The notes beneath the pieces are model-generated. The model saw nothing but the letters and a program-made list of their open reading frames with translations. It was not told the origin of the DNA and ran no database searches. The translations under genes and the position numbers were made by a program. From the NCBI GenBank assembly GCA_019096065.1, contig JAGUCH010000009.1, positions 4,846,001 to 4,910,000 of the forward strand: a stretch of 64,000 nucleotides of DNA, read 5' to 3'. Shown here one piece after another: positions 48,801 through 59,396 of this stretch; the stretch's first letter is position 1, and each line of letters begins with the position of its first letter. Origin of the DNA: Paracyclopina nana (taxonomy: Eukaryota > Arthropoda > Copepoda > Cyclopoida > Cyclopettidae).

Positions 48801-51800
48801 CTCCTCCTTCTCACCAGCCTCCACGTCCACAGCTTCCTTGTTGGAGTCACCACTTGAGGCTGCAGCTGCTTTTTGGCCCTTGAACAGGCTTGGCACTTGA
48901 CTAGCGACGCTCCGGATCGTCTCCAGCAACGTTGACTTGCTCTGATCAGTCTTCTTCTCTTCGTCCTTCTTCTCTCCTTTGTTCTCGTCCTCATCTGCAG
49001 GAGTTCCTTCTGCTTGCTCCTCCTCTCCTGCCTTCTTCTCCAAGAGCTCTTTGGACTCCTCTTGGTCAGCGTTGTCATCCTTGTTGAGCTCCTTGGACTT
49101 TTTGCTCAAGAAGGCTGGCATGTGGACCTGACTCTTCCTGAAGTTGTCGAAGAAGCCAGGCACCTTTTTGAGCTTGCACGTCGCTGATTCTGGATCTTTG
49201 GAAGCCTCCGCCTCCTCGATCTCACCCTTGTCAGCATCTTTCGCCTCGGAGGCTTCGCCACCAGCCTCCTCGGGGCTGTTTGCAGCCTCGTCCGACGAGG
49301 CCTCGTCCTCCTTCTTCTTCTTGAGGAAAGCTGGCTTGTGGAGCTTGGGCAGCTTGGGCAAATGGATGTTGTCCAGGGCATCCTTCACCATCGTTTTAGC
49401 ATCTTTTCCGCCAGCCTGCTCGTCGTCGTCGTCAGGCTTCTCCTCGTCATTATTCTCCTCCTGCTCGCTCTTTTCGGGGGACTTGTCCTGAAAAGCGGGA
49501 GTCATGAGTTTGATCTTTCATTCAGTGCCATTATATCCCATCAATTACGTGAGCTGACCAACAACTCGCGCAACCCCAGACCAACCTCCATTATTTGCGT
49601 AGACAGCTCGCCAAGATTGATTGGGTTGGCCAAACGAAAGGGGGAATGAATATCTCTGCATTAAACTACATCATTGCGTTATAGCCATCAAGAGTTGGGA
49701 AAAGGCTGTCATTTCTTATACCTAAATTGGCCATTTTAACACTTGAACTAAAGTAGTAAGAATTAACTACAGCAGAGTCAGATGGCGCTAGTGTGCTTGA
49801 GTGCAGCGCCATCTAGCTTTTCGGAAAGCACACTTATTTGCCGTTCATGTGCGAAGTTGCTTTTCGAAAAGCAAAAAATGCCTTATGGCAAAGCTAGAGT
49901 TTTGCCTTTAAGCCACTTTTAAGAAGTGCCTCTCAACTAGTTGAACCAAGGAACGAGCTGACAAAGTTAAGGCAAAATACCAATTTTATAGCTGACATTG
50001 AGGGAAAATTTGAGCGTTATTTACTCTTTCAAAATTGCCTTAAAACTGACCTTTGTTTGCCAAAAGTACCAGCAGACTATCTAAAGGCGTTTGGGAGTAC
50101 ATGAACGGGACTTAATTGCGCGCTGTTGTGGCAAATCTAAATTAAGCTGATTTAGCATCTGCACGCGGAGATTAACTACCCTTCTACATTCATAATGACC
50201 GTATAGTGACCACACGCAAAGTCGCTATTGTGTCATAATCCAACCGGAAAATCCGCAGTAACAGTGGGAAAAAGGATTTTTCGTTGATTTCTTACGAATC
50301 GTCTTTCAGAATTGCGGCGCTTTTCGCCGCCGCGCGTATACAGTTACATCATCATTTCCACCAACTCACAGCTAAACCATGTCACGTAGCGGAAAGTGAC
50401 ACAATAAACTGCCTTATATTAATTCTGCAGCATGTCTTTGAAACGGCCTCTGTTCGACCTCTCGGCCTCGGCCTCGAGTTACGACGGCTGCTGCGACATG
50501 GGCGTCGACCCGGCCACCTTGATCGCACTGCTGACAGGTAAGATTAGCCCGTTCTCATATTTTTCCAGCAAGGTTCACTTAAAATTAAGCACGGCTCTTT
50601 GGAGGCGCATGTCTCAACAACTACAAAGCCAATCAGCACCAAACTTGGTAGGATCCATCAGTAGACCCTAATAATTCTTCATGCCAAAATTCATCCTGAT
50701 TGGAGGCCATTTTTTCCCACTTTAAATGTTAAGCAAAGCTGCCTTGCTTCACATTTTAAACGGCCTCCAGTTGGTGGCCTCGGATCTCAATCAAACTTTG
50801 CATACAGCCGTAGATAGTCTCACTGAAGAATCCTACCAAGTTTGGTTCCAATCGGCTCAGCTATTTCTGAGGTATTCGCTTCCGAAGAGCCTTGCTTGAC
50901 TTTCACAAAGCTTTGCTTAACTAATGGGCTAATAAGTCACTTTTGACCCGAATTTTTGCCAATTAATGCTACTACTTTTTCAGGCATCGTTTTGGCCACC
51001 TACTTCCTACGCATTCAAATTGTCGTGCTGATGCGAGGCAAGCGCTCAATTGGCTCCATTTCTCAGACCAAAATTATCGAGGACTTGCATAATAATTACT
51101 ACCGCGAAGACAAGGAATAAAAAAACCCGCATGTACACATATATATCGACCCATCCGCCTGCTAGCTGATATGGCGTGCAATGGATGGTGGAAACCATTT
51201 ATGGCATAGGCTTTCCCAGCGCAAAATCGATGGTGCAGTGGGGTAGAGCGCAGCAAAAATCGATAATAAATGCTAGACCATCCCCAAAAGGATATATATC
51301 CAGTCTTTTCCTTTTTCATGCATAATTTTTGGCATTGTTTTCAGCTGATTGCAATTTGGACTCAAAAATCAACTTCGAAGCAATTTTGCTGCAAGGTGAA
51401 GAAGATGGGAAATGTGTTGACCGCACGAGCGATTACGATCATTGAAAGTGTTTGCGTGGAAACGGAGTTAATGGTTGGTTTAGCGCAAGAATTTGGTTGA
51501 GCCCCCAAAATATGGCGGCCATTGCCCCGGATTCCTCAAGCTGGATTGACTCTTTTTTTGAAGCGCTTTAATGGCTCGCAATTCAGAAATTCTGAGCCCT
51601 CATCCGCCGAAAAATCCTCAGTGAAACGTGTACGCTATGCCAACATGGAGTTTACACCATTATGTAACATTAACCGCCTTGCCTCCTAAGTTAAATCGAA
51701 AACGCTGTGCTACCTTCTAATTTTTTTCGTAGGTGGTAAAGCAGTTTATAGCCCGTTCTCTTATTTTTCTAGCTAGGCTCGTATAATGTTAAGCAAGGCT

Positions 51801-52926
51801 CTTTGGAGGCGCATGTCTCAACAACTACTGATTTGATCTGCACCAAACTTGGTAGGATTCGTCAGTAGCCCTTATAATTGTTCATGCCAAAATTCATCCG
51901 GATTGAAGGCGTTAAATGGAGGCCAGTTTTTTACAACATAAATGTTAAGCTAGCAAAGCTGCCTTGCTTCACATTTAAGCGGCCTCCAATTTGGGGCCTC
52001 TGATCTCAACCAAATTTGGCACACAGTCTCACTGAAGAGTCCTACCAAGTTTGGGTCCAATCCGCTAAGTAATTGCTGAGCCTTGCTTAACGTCAAAGAG
52101 CTTAGCTTAACTAATACGAGAACGGGCTAATGTTACATATATAACGACGTACACTCTATCTGGGTAAAACGAAGGATTGCTACAATAACTTTCAGAAACT
52201 AGAAAAAAACTGCTCAATGGGTGCGAGCTTTTAAAGTGAGTACGCAAGGAAGGAATATGCAAAGAGAAAGTTGGTCCGGTTCAATAGCGCGAGAGAGGCT
52301 GGGGAATATCCTCGATCCCCAGGGAAGTTGAGCCGGCTAAGTCAATGGTCGATGAACTTTCTCTCATCGATCTTTGGGCTCACCTTGTTCTTTTCGCGTT
52401 CTTTGGATTTCGACCGCAGGAAGCCGGGCATTTTGGGCAGCTTGAACTTTTTCCTGTCGGCCTCGTCCTCACCGTCATCGTTCTTGTCCTCCTCGGCGAC
52501 CTCCTCGCTTTTTTCCGCCGGTTCCTCGGCCTTGTCCTGACCGCGCTTCTCCTCGGCCTCCTCTTTCTCGATCTCCAGCTTGTCCTCCGACTTTGCTGGC
52601 ACGATGACCTCGGCCGGGGCCTCGGGCAGACCGACCTCTTCCGACATGTCGGCCTCGCGTCGGCGCTGCGGTTCCTCCGGTGGGGAGTCTTTGGTCAGGG
52701 GCTGCTGTTCCTCCGGTGGGGTGACGCACTCGTCCTCGTCGTCTTCTTCCTTGTCTAGTCCGTGTTTCCGGTCGGGCTGCTGCTGCTGCGTTTGCTGCTG
52801 CGTTGATTGCCCCTGGGGCCGCTTCTTCCTCTTTTTACCTATGTTTGCGGAGTGGAATTGCCGCTACGGAGGTAGCAGCGGCAAAGGGAAAGTCGCACCT
52901 GCAACCAAAACAAAGCTACATCTCAT
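45892..52926 (-). CDS. Nrt: Neurotactin, cholinesterase-like adhesion protein
   Basis: Neurotactin is a type II membrane adhesion protein of the cholinesterase-like family, without esterase activity in Drosophila. Exons are 52899-52926 (tentative), 52384-52838, 48457-49487, 47790-47908, 47181-47731, 46836-47085 and 45892-46454, about 998 residues. If translation starts at the Met at 52647 it is 925. The cytoplasmic half is highly charged and carries repeated short motifs of the kind KLPKMPGFL, KLPKLHKPAFL and KVPGFF, as in fly Nrt. A transmembrane segment (LGLLALIAALLTFLFIL) follows, then ACGPVQG and FKGIPYAVP opening the esterase-like ectodomain. The nucleophile-elbow position reads LLARGSGAT: where GESAG is expected, the serine position holds glycine, so it should be catalytically dead. 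The link between exons 52384-52838 and 48457-49487 rests on a good donor (AAG|GTGAGC), an acceptor in phase 0 and continuity of the charged, motif-bearing region. The intron contains a gene on the other strand. Confidence 0.88.
47995..48420. repeat. Diverged AT-rich repeat (family N), copy 2
   Basis: It lies in the neurotactin intron 47909-48456 and resembles 24420-24850. It ends with a short tandem duplication around GAGTATAGTGGAAGCTGAGA. Confidence 0.5.
50432..51120 (+). CDS. 80-residue single-pass membrane protein nested in a neurotactin intron
   Basis: There are two exons, 50432-50537 and 50984-51120, joined in phase 1 to give 80 residues. The protein is MSLKRPLFDL at the start, then a Ser-rich stretch with a double cysteine (DGCCDMG), GVDPATLIALLTG running into a hydrophobic segment up to about residue 52, and a basic then mixed-charge C-terminal tail ending YYREDKE. 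I read it as a small single-pass membrane protein with no cleavable signal peptide. Support for its reality: clean GT-AG sites, an intron that is one family A element plus about 60 nt, and a codon pattern like that of neighbouring genes. It lies wholly inside the 2.9-kb neurotactin intron, on the opposite strand. I do not recognise the family with confidence. Confidence 0.7.
50547..50929. mobile_element. Family A element, copy 13
   Basis: About 383 bp, TA-flanked, with left end GCCCGTTCTCATAT and a right end shortened by a few bases. It fills most of the 446-nt intron of the nested 80-residue gene. Confidence 0.85.
51580..52205. mobile_element. Family G element, copy 6, split by family A copy 14
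   Basis: Family G arms lie at 51580-51750 and 52128-52205. The family A element (51751-52127, ends GCCCGTTCTCTTAT and TACGAGAACGGGC) lies between them, at the TTAATGTTACAT block of family G. Confidence 0.8.
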
Positions 52927-53103
52927 TAATGTTGAATTGCGCACGGAATTTTGACCAGCGGCGACGAGCTTTTGATGGCGTATTAGCATACGCGAGTGTT
53001 TGCCACCACCCTAGCTGCGCGCGCATCCCGACCGGAAATTTTCCTTAGTTTTCCGAAAGCTAACGCGTTAGCGCTCCTTCGTTTTACCCAGGTTGAGTTT
53101 ATA

Positions 53104-53264
53104 GGGCGTTCTCGTTTTAGTTTAACCAAAACTGATACTGGTTAGACCAAACTGACTTTAGTCAGGACAAAAGTCAGCATTCTTGTAGTGTTTAGTTTAA
53201 CCAGAATCAGCGTGGTTTAACTAAAATCAGTTTTGGTTAGACCAAACTGCGATACGAGAACGCC
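53104..53264. mobile_element. Family C palindromic element, copy 2
   Basis: About 161 bp matching 799-967 closely, with ends GGGCGTTCTCGTTTTAG and GATACGAGAACGCC. Confidence 0.82.
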
Positions 53265-53287
53265 TTTATGTCGTTATGCAACGTTAA

Positions 53288-53502
53288 GGGCCTGTTCACC
53301 CACTTATTATGACCGTTATTATGCGAAAATTATAACGCTATAAAAGAGCTAAAAAAATTAAATGGCCTTACCAAGAATTGCCTATTAAGGCTAAATTTGG
53401 CTTTAAAAAGCTGGAAAAATAGCGAAAAAATGCGTCAATTGGCCTATTTTTTTGTACTATTTGTCCGTAATATGCCCAATAACTGGCCAGGTGAATAGGG
53501 CC
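53288..53502. mobile_element. Tourist-like element (family L) with TAA target duplication
   Basis: About 215 bp with ends GGGCCTGTTCACC and GGTGAATAGGGCC. The host sequence GTTAACTGCC is split as GTTAA|element|TAACTGCC, so TAA is duplicated. Termini and target site fit the PIF/Harbinger group. Confidence 0.8.
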
Positions 53503-53770
53503 TAACTGCCTTGCCAACTATCAAAATATCGAAGGTGACAATGAAAATTGGCGCTTTCGATTTAGCTTAGGTGGCCGAGGCAGTTAGTGTTGCGTAATGA
53601 CGCAAACTCCATGTTGATAAAACGCATAAGTTTCGCTGAGGATTTTTATTTTGGCGCATGAGGGCTCGGAATTTTTGGTTGGGATGTTATTTGCCCCCCA
53701 AAGCCTGGAATTTATCGAGAAGATCCGACGTCTTGCTCCAAGCTCACGCGCTGGCGACGACAAAGGGTTT

Positions 53771-54182
53771 ATGTCCTGTTCATGTACGCCCCAAACTCCT
53801 TAGGAAAATGCACGAAAAACACCTTCAGGAAAGGAGTAAAATTGTCTTATGACAAGCGCCAGCTGATACTAAAAAAATCAGATCGACTTTAACTCAACCT
53901 GAAAGTAAACAAATCTAATTTTGGCTATTAAGAGCTCCACTTTTCAGTCCTTTTGAGCAAAATCAAAAGTTGAATTTCATTTTTTATCAAAGAAACACGT
54001 GATGAAAGCTAGTTTGTTCTGAAATTTGCTGAAAACCATGAGACAAAATAGCAAAAATTGCCATTAAAAACGCTGCTCGGCCCCAAGCTGAACTCGTAGA
54101 GTGGCAGTCAGCAACAGATTCACTTTTCCTTATGACAATTTTTTCCATACCTTAAGGCATTCTTTATACATGAACAAGGCAT
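53771..54182. mobile_element. Family K element, copy 2
   Basis: About 412 bp with ends ATGTCCTGTTCATGTAC and ATACATGAACAAGGCAT. It aligns along its length with 2713-3127. Confidence 0.8.
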
Positions 54183-57100
54183 TAGGTCGGTCGGGCGTTG
54201 GAGAGGGGACAAAACAACTTCTGGCGTAAACACTTCATGATTTTTGGGCGCAATAATAATAATATTATCAAAAATACGGCTAACAACGTGAAAGCGAAAT
54301 CTTGGCCCAGATGGCGGTAATTTCTAATTTGATTAGCATGATGACTGCGAAAACACGTCGCTCTTATCATTTGCATTGGCGTGAAATCAAATGAATCTCC
54401 ATCCATCAGAGCAGAGCAATCATGAGAGAGCCACCGAATCAGCTGGCGCTCCATTAAAGGGTGACGCAAAATAACTGCAGTTGGATGCAGCAGAGCCCTA
54501 GATTTTGATGAGTACTGAGCAGAACATTATCAAAAGTCAGGTCCGAAAAACAGCCTAAAGGTGGCACGACATCTGCCCATTTTTGTTCCGCCGTTTATTT
54601 TAGGCAATGTTTTATTTGGCATTTGGTAACTTTATCGAGAAACCATGAACACCTCAAGTTTTCGTTCCGATCGGAGTTGCAGTTTGAGCAGTAAGTAATT
54701 TTTAAGAAAAGTTCAGCTGTTGTTGAGAGCGAGATACTCTCATCAAAATCTACTGCTCTGGGATGCAGTCTCGTTTTTTGCGAATGACAAGATGATCTAT
54801 AGTATAAGGTGAGCTCTATGCGCAGCTTTACTATAGCACGTCATCGGACTATGCTATGGTAGGGTGCAGGACAAAATTTCTATTTAAATCTGTGGATTCT
54901 TCTTTGTGTTAGAATATATGGATTCAAAATTATCCCCAAGAACCCATAAAAACAGCCAGAATTTATGTTATGAAGAGCTAAAGTTTGAAAAAGGCTGGTA
55001 ACACTTTCAGGCATGTGATGCGAGCAAGCGTGAGCGCTCACTCTCATACTGGTTTATCCAGTTCTTGAATTTGAATTTCGCGCTATTTTTATGTACTAGC
55101 GCTACTGGAGCGCTCCCTTGCGGAGGACAAAATAACTATCATAGTTTCGTGATTCAAAAGTAGAATTGTTCCGTCAGGATTGCTCGATAGAGATGCCCCT
55201 GGCGAATGAGACGAAATGCGACCGGGAGGAAAATCCTTTGAACTATTTAACGCATGCGGGTGCGTGTCACTACGTACCCCGCCTCGCTTTTATTATATCC
55301 TTCAAAACAACAACAATATCCGCGTAAGCATTCCGTTGAACCGAGCGGTCGTGCTTGTCGCAAGAGTGACATTTGCGCTCTTTTGGAGCCTCTCGAATAA
55401 CCGTCGCTAGCATTAGCGTCATTTCAGCATAAATTGGGGGAGATGAGTTGAATAGCGATCCGAGCTTTTTATTCTCTATTGTTTTTCGGGTAGGAATGCC
55501 CATTGATTTTAAAGCGTGCATGTTATGCTGACGGCTCTATGATGGTCCATAATAGCCTTAGTGGAACTTAGTTGCGGTATTTTAGCACAGAGTGGCGCTT
55601 CAGTCGCTCATCGGGGCAGTCCGAAAAAAAATGCTCTAAAACTCGGTTTACACTTAGCTGAAAATGCCAAACTCCCTTCAATGCGTCGAAATATCATCAA
55701 GTTTGCCTCAAAATTCCATTAAAACCCACTGAAACCCTTGAATTACGAAAATAATCTGCCCCGATGGAGCTGCCAGCGCCATCTCGCGTAGGAATTATCC
55801 CTACTCAAAACTGTTGTTCCACTAAGGCTATTGCCCGTAATTTTGACCGCCGGACCAAAACTTGCGTTTGCTCGTGAAAAAAGACGATTAGGGCGTGAAA
55901 ACGCTGGGAAAATGCTCGATGGCTTCTCCGGTTGCTGCGAGCGAGGTAGGATTTGCTTCCTTTGCCGATGGATTAGCTCGCTGCAACAACCGTAATTGGT
56001 TCGACTCTCGCGTTACATTGTCACTCACTAATGAAACGAACGAAAACGGCTAAAATCCAGTCCGTTAAAAATGAGCGGAGGGCTTTCTATAAGAAGAAAA
56101 TGGCCAATGACTGCGAAGGCTTACCCCAAAGCAAGGCAAACTAAGGAGGGTCGTCGAGCCTTTGGAAGCGGAGCGTGGCACTGATTTCTAGCCGTTGGCC
56201 GTTTCGGACTCGCCAAGGATTGGAACTGAGTTGGCAGCGAGTCGTCGGCAACTTTGAGCGCTTCCACGGCTCCCAAATCCATTGTGCGGCAACGGATGGA
56301 GGGGAACTTGCGCGCGCACGCGCACTCGGCTTTTCATTACAAAGCGTTATTGCTTCTGCGGCCAAAAGCGGCTCCCCGCTCATAAAGGCCGGAAAAAGAG
56401 GCCCATTTCGAAAGGGCGCGGCCTTTTCGCAGGCTGCTTAAATTGATCAAATGCTCGGAAAACATTTTCTTGATTTTTTTTGGCTAGGGGGAGCTTTCCC
56501 ACACAGTTGAAACGGGAGAAAGGACGCCGCCGCGCCGTCTACACATCCCCCCCTACATATAGATATGTAGTGCATACGCTGCCGTACTTTATGTATACCA
56601 GCTATGCTACTTTGTGAGACGAGACGAGACAGAGCTACGTGTCCCATCATCGGCGTCCCCCTGACGCACCAAAACCTGCTCTGGCATAAGCTCCGGCCTT
56701 ATTAAAACCATGACTCCGATCCAAAAAGTGCTTGCTTTCGCTTTGATTGTCCGAACGTAAAAGGTGTTCATTTTGAAAATAGAACAGGAACTTGCAACTC
56801 GCCTAAAATTAAGCATACAAATATCTAGAGCTGTAATTTGGGTCTTCGTTCGCGGGACTTTGGGGTGGTAGCACACAACCAACAGATGCCACGCGACTGC
56901 GACTGCGACGGAGGAAATGTGAGCTTTCTCCACCATTATGGATCTGCTGCTGCTGCTGCTTCTACTGCGGCACAAGTGGAGAAAACCTATTTTTCGGCGA
57001 GCAAGAAGAAGCCTCACCACACCATTGCATTGGAGAAACATTGACTAGTTGCTGAGGAAATAATAGCTTTTATTCCTTGCTTTTTCATAGGGAAGGAAGT

Positions 57101-57407
57101 TTTGGAGTCTTCTTCCCGCCGCAATAGATAGAAGATTGGACGCTCATCTTCCAATGTTGAATCCATTGCGGGGGAAAAAATTAGGGGTGACGGCCGCGCT
57201 CTGATCATTGGGCCGACTGCAACCCGATTTCTTCAAAAGAACGAAAGGGTGAAAATTCAAAGGCCAAGGCTGCAGTCCGACCCAATCCTCAAGCTGAGCC
57301 CAATTTCATATTGTATTCATCGGAAAAGCTCCCTACGTACCACTCAATCTTAATTTTCAACAATTGCGCTGCGGCGCCTGAAAACAACGGAAGCCATCTA
57401 AAAGATT
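54183..57407. other. 3.2-kb gap upstream of neurotactin and downstream of Mdm2
   Basis: I find no supported gene. A 95-codon frame (54182-54469, minus) has a hydrophobic stretch but no further support. Part of the gap must be the Mdm2 3' UTR; the neurotactin promoter lies near or within the repeat cluster at 52.9-54.2 kb. Confidence 0.45.
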
Positions 57408-59396
57408 TCAGGCGACAATATTTTTGGTGATCTTTTCAATGCGCCGCCGGCAAACGGGGCAACCGCGGCGATTTTTAAAAAGCTTTTTCGCGCATCCGTA
57501 GCAGCACACTTGGTGCGAAATTCGGCCGTGGATGAGGCAAGCATTTTTGGGCTGAGCGCAGCAAAGCGAGCAAATGCCACCTACGGAGGTCATCGAAGAA
57601 GAAGAGAAGATCTTCTGGTTCAGCTTGACCTCGTTCATCAGCTTTTCGTCATCACTGAGCTCTTGGCTCTCTGCGAATCCAGAGTCCTGCGAGGAGGACT
57701 CCTCCGTGGACTTGCCAGTCTCCTCGGAGATGCTCCGCTCTAATTTCTTCGTGCCATTCTTACTACTATCACAATTCGGGTTCTTTTTCTTTGGCTTTGG
57801 CCGCTCCGGCAACCATCCTTTGCGCTCCTAAGACAAGTGCGACGTATTATGCATGCCCTTTTTTCATGAAGCCTCCAGAAGTGAAGGTTTCAGCATGAAA
57901 AAAGTCAATTCAGACTGTATTATAAATACCTTGTAGCAAGCGCTGCAGTATCTGATGTAGGGCGTGTTCGGCTGATTGCAGTCCAGGCAGGTCCACGTGT
58001 CAGCATTCTCCAAGTCCGCCTTGGTCGGATCATCATCATCATCGTTGTCACTGCTCTCATCCGCGTCATCGTCATATGAAAAGTTCTCCACAATGTCCAC
58101 AGCCGTGGCAAAGACAATGGCTTGGATATCCAGATCGGACTCGTCGTCGTCTGAGGAGTCGGCAGTCCTCTTGTTCTTATGCTTGTCCTCGTCCTCGCTG
58201 GAAGCTCCCTCGGGCTCGTACTCAATGTCATAGACGTCGAAGTCATTGCTCTCGGCAACTTCCTGCTCGTCATCATCATCATCATCGTCGTTGTCAACTG
58301 GACAGGTACTGTACCCTTGGGCACTAAGTATTGTCTCCTCGTCCGAGTCCCTTTGCGATGATGACGGAGATGATGATGCAAAGACAGTGATGGATATGGA
58401 ACCTCTATTGCTCCGTCGCCGAGCCCGTCGAGGCGGAGGACTCGAGCTGTCATCCGGATCTGTTACAAGGGTGCCGATAATGACTACAGCAGTCTTTCAA
58501 GATGGTTGAAAGTGAGTGTGTACCTGCGGATCTTTTCCTGCTTCGACTATGATTCTCCTGATCATTGGGTGGACTTTTGCATGGCATCGAAGGCTTGAAC
58601 GGAATCAGCTGGCTGCGCAGGAGCGCCCTGGAAAAAACCCGCACGTTAGAATAGGCGATCGCAAAGTTTACACCTTCGACTTACGTCACTTGGGTTCGGT
58701 GGAAGGCGCGGACGTTAAAGGCCTTGCCCAGAGCATCATCGGCCACATTGGCCACTCTGATGTTCCGCTCGTCAAAGAACTTGTCCTTGTTGTCCAAGAT
58801 GTACTGGCTCAAGTAGGAGGTGATCTCGCGGTAGGTGAACACGACCTGGGTAGGGTTCACCCCCTTGACTTGTCTCAGGACCCTGAGGAACAAGGGCTTC
58901 ACCCAAAAGCGGGCCTCCGCATCGAACTTTTGCTGCTGTCCTCCAGCATTGTCAAGAGGAGCTTGCTGCTGTGGTTGAGGGGGAAGAGGTTGAAGGGAGG
59001 CCAGCAGCGATGAGGAGGGAGGCTCCATTTGCATGAGCACCACGTCCCTCACCTCGGTGATGTGCAGGTGCTTCATGCCAATGGCGTCCTCCAGTTCGGC
59101 GCTGCAGATGATCACGGTGGAGTTGTTGGGATCGTACAGCTTTTCCCTTGAGATCACGCCCCGCAGTGCTGACAGGACCTGTGGAGCAAAATCGGAATTG
59201 CATCAATTTGGGAGTGCCAATAAAGTCAATATTTTCGACTTACGATGAACAAGGTGTACTCCGTTTGCGATGCCTTGACTTCATTGGGAGCCTTGAGAGC
59301 CAAGAACACGTGCAGCTTGGAGTGCGGCTTGAACCGCCGGGGCACATTGTAGGCTGTCAGCTGAGTTGACGTGGGCAACGATTGCGACTTGATCAT
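57408..59396 (-). CDS. Mdm2: Mdm2-like E3 ubiquitin ligase with apparent tandem SWIB domains
   Basis: Mdm2 binds the p53 transactivation domain through its N-terminal SWIB domain and ubiquitinates p53 through its C-terminal RING. Exons are 59244-59396, 58685-59178, 58524-58627, 57930-58459 and 57408-57827, giving 566 residues with phases agreeing throughout. Residues of about 12-102 look like one SWIB fold (SREKLYDPNNSTVIIC, then EDAIGMKHLHITEVRD). A Pro/Gln linker follows, and residues of about 140-225 look like a second (WVKPLFLRVLRQV, TYREITSYLSQYIL, GKAFNVRAFHRTQ). Then come a basic stretch (KRSADPDD, RRARRR), a long acidic Ser/Asp region, a RanBP2-type zinc finger (WTCLDCNQPN...YCSACYK) joined to WLPE exactly as in vertebrate Mdm2, and a C-terminal RING (CSLCCAQPKNACLIHG, CCYGCAKKL, CPVCRRRIEKI). 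Vertebrate Mdm2 has one SWIB domain. The Mdm2 identity is strong; the first SWIB call is less certain. Confidence 0.9.

Larger units (their letters stand above)
53027..53683. mobile_element. Family G element, copy 7, carrying two inserted elements
   Basis: Family G sequence is broken first by family C copy 2 (53104-53264) within GAGTTTATGTCG, then by a GGGCCTGTTCACC element (53288-53502). It resumes at ACTGCCTTGCC and ends GGTTGGG. Confidence 0.82.

Noticed and set aside
54182..54469. A 95-codon minus-strand frame with a hydrophobic stretch (FTLLAVFLIILLLL)
   Set aside because: It begins in the family K flank, lacks splice partners, and the remainder looks non-coding. A gene cannot be excluded.
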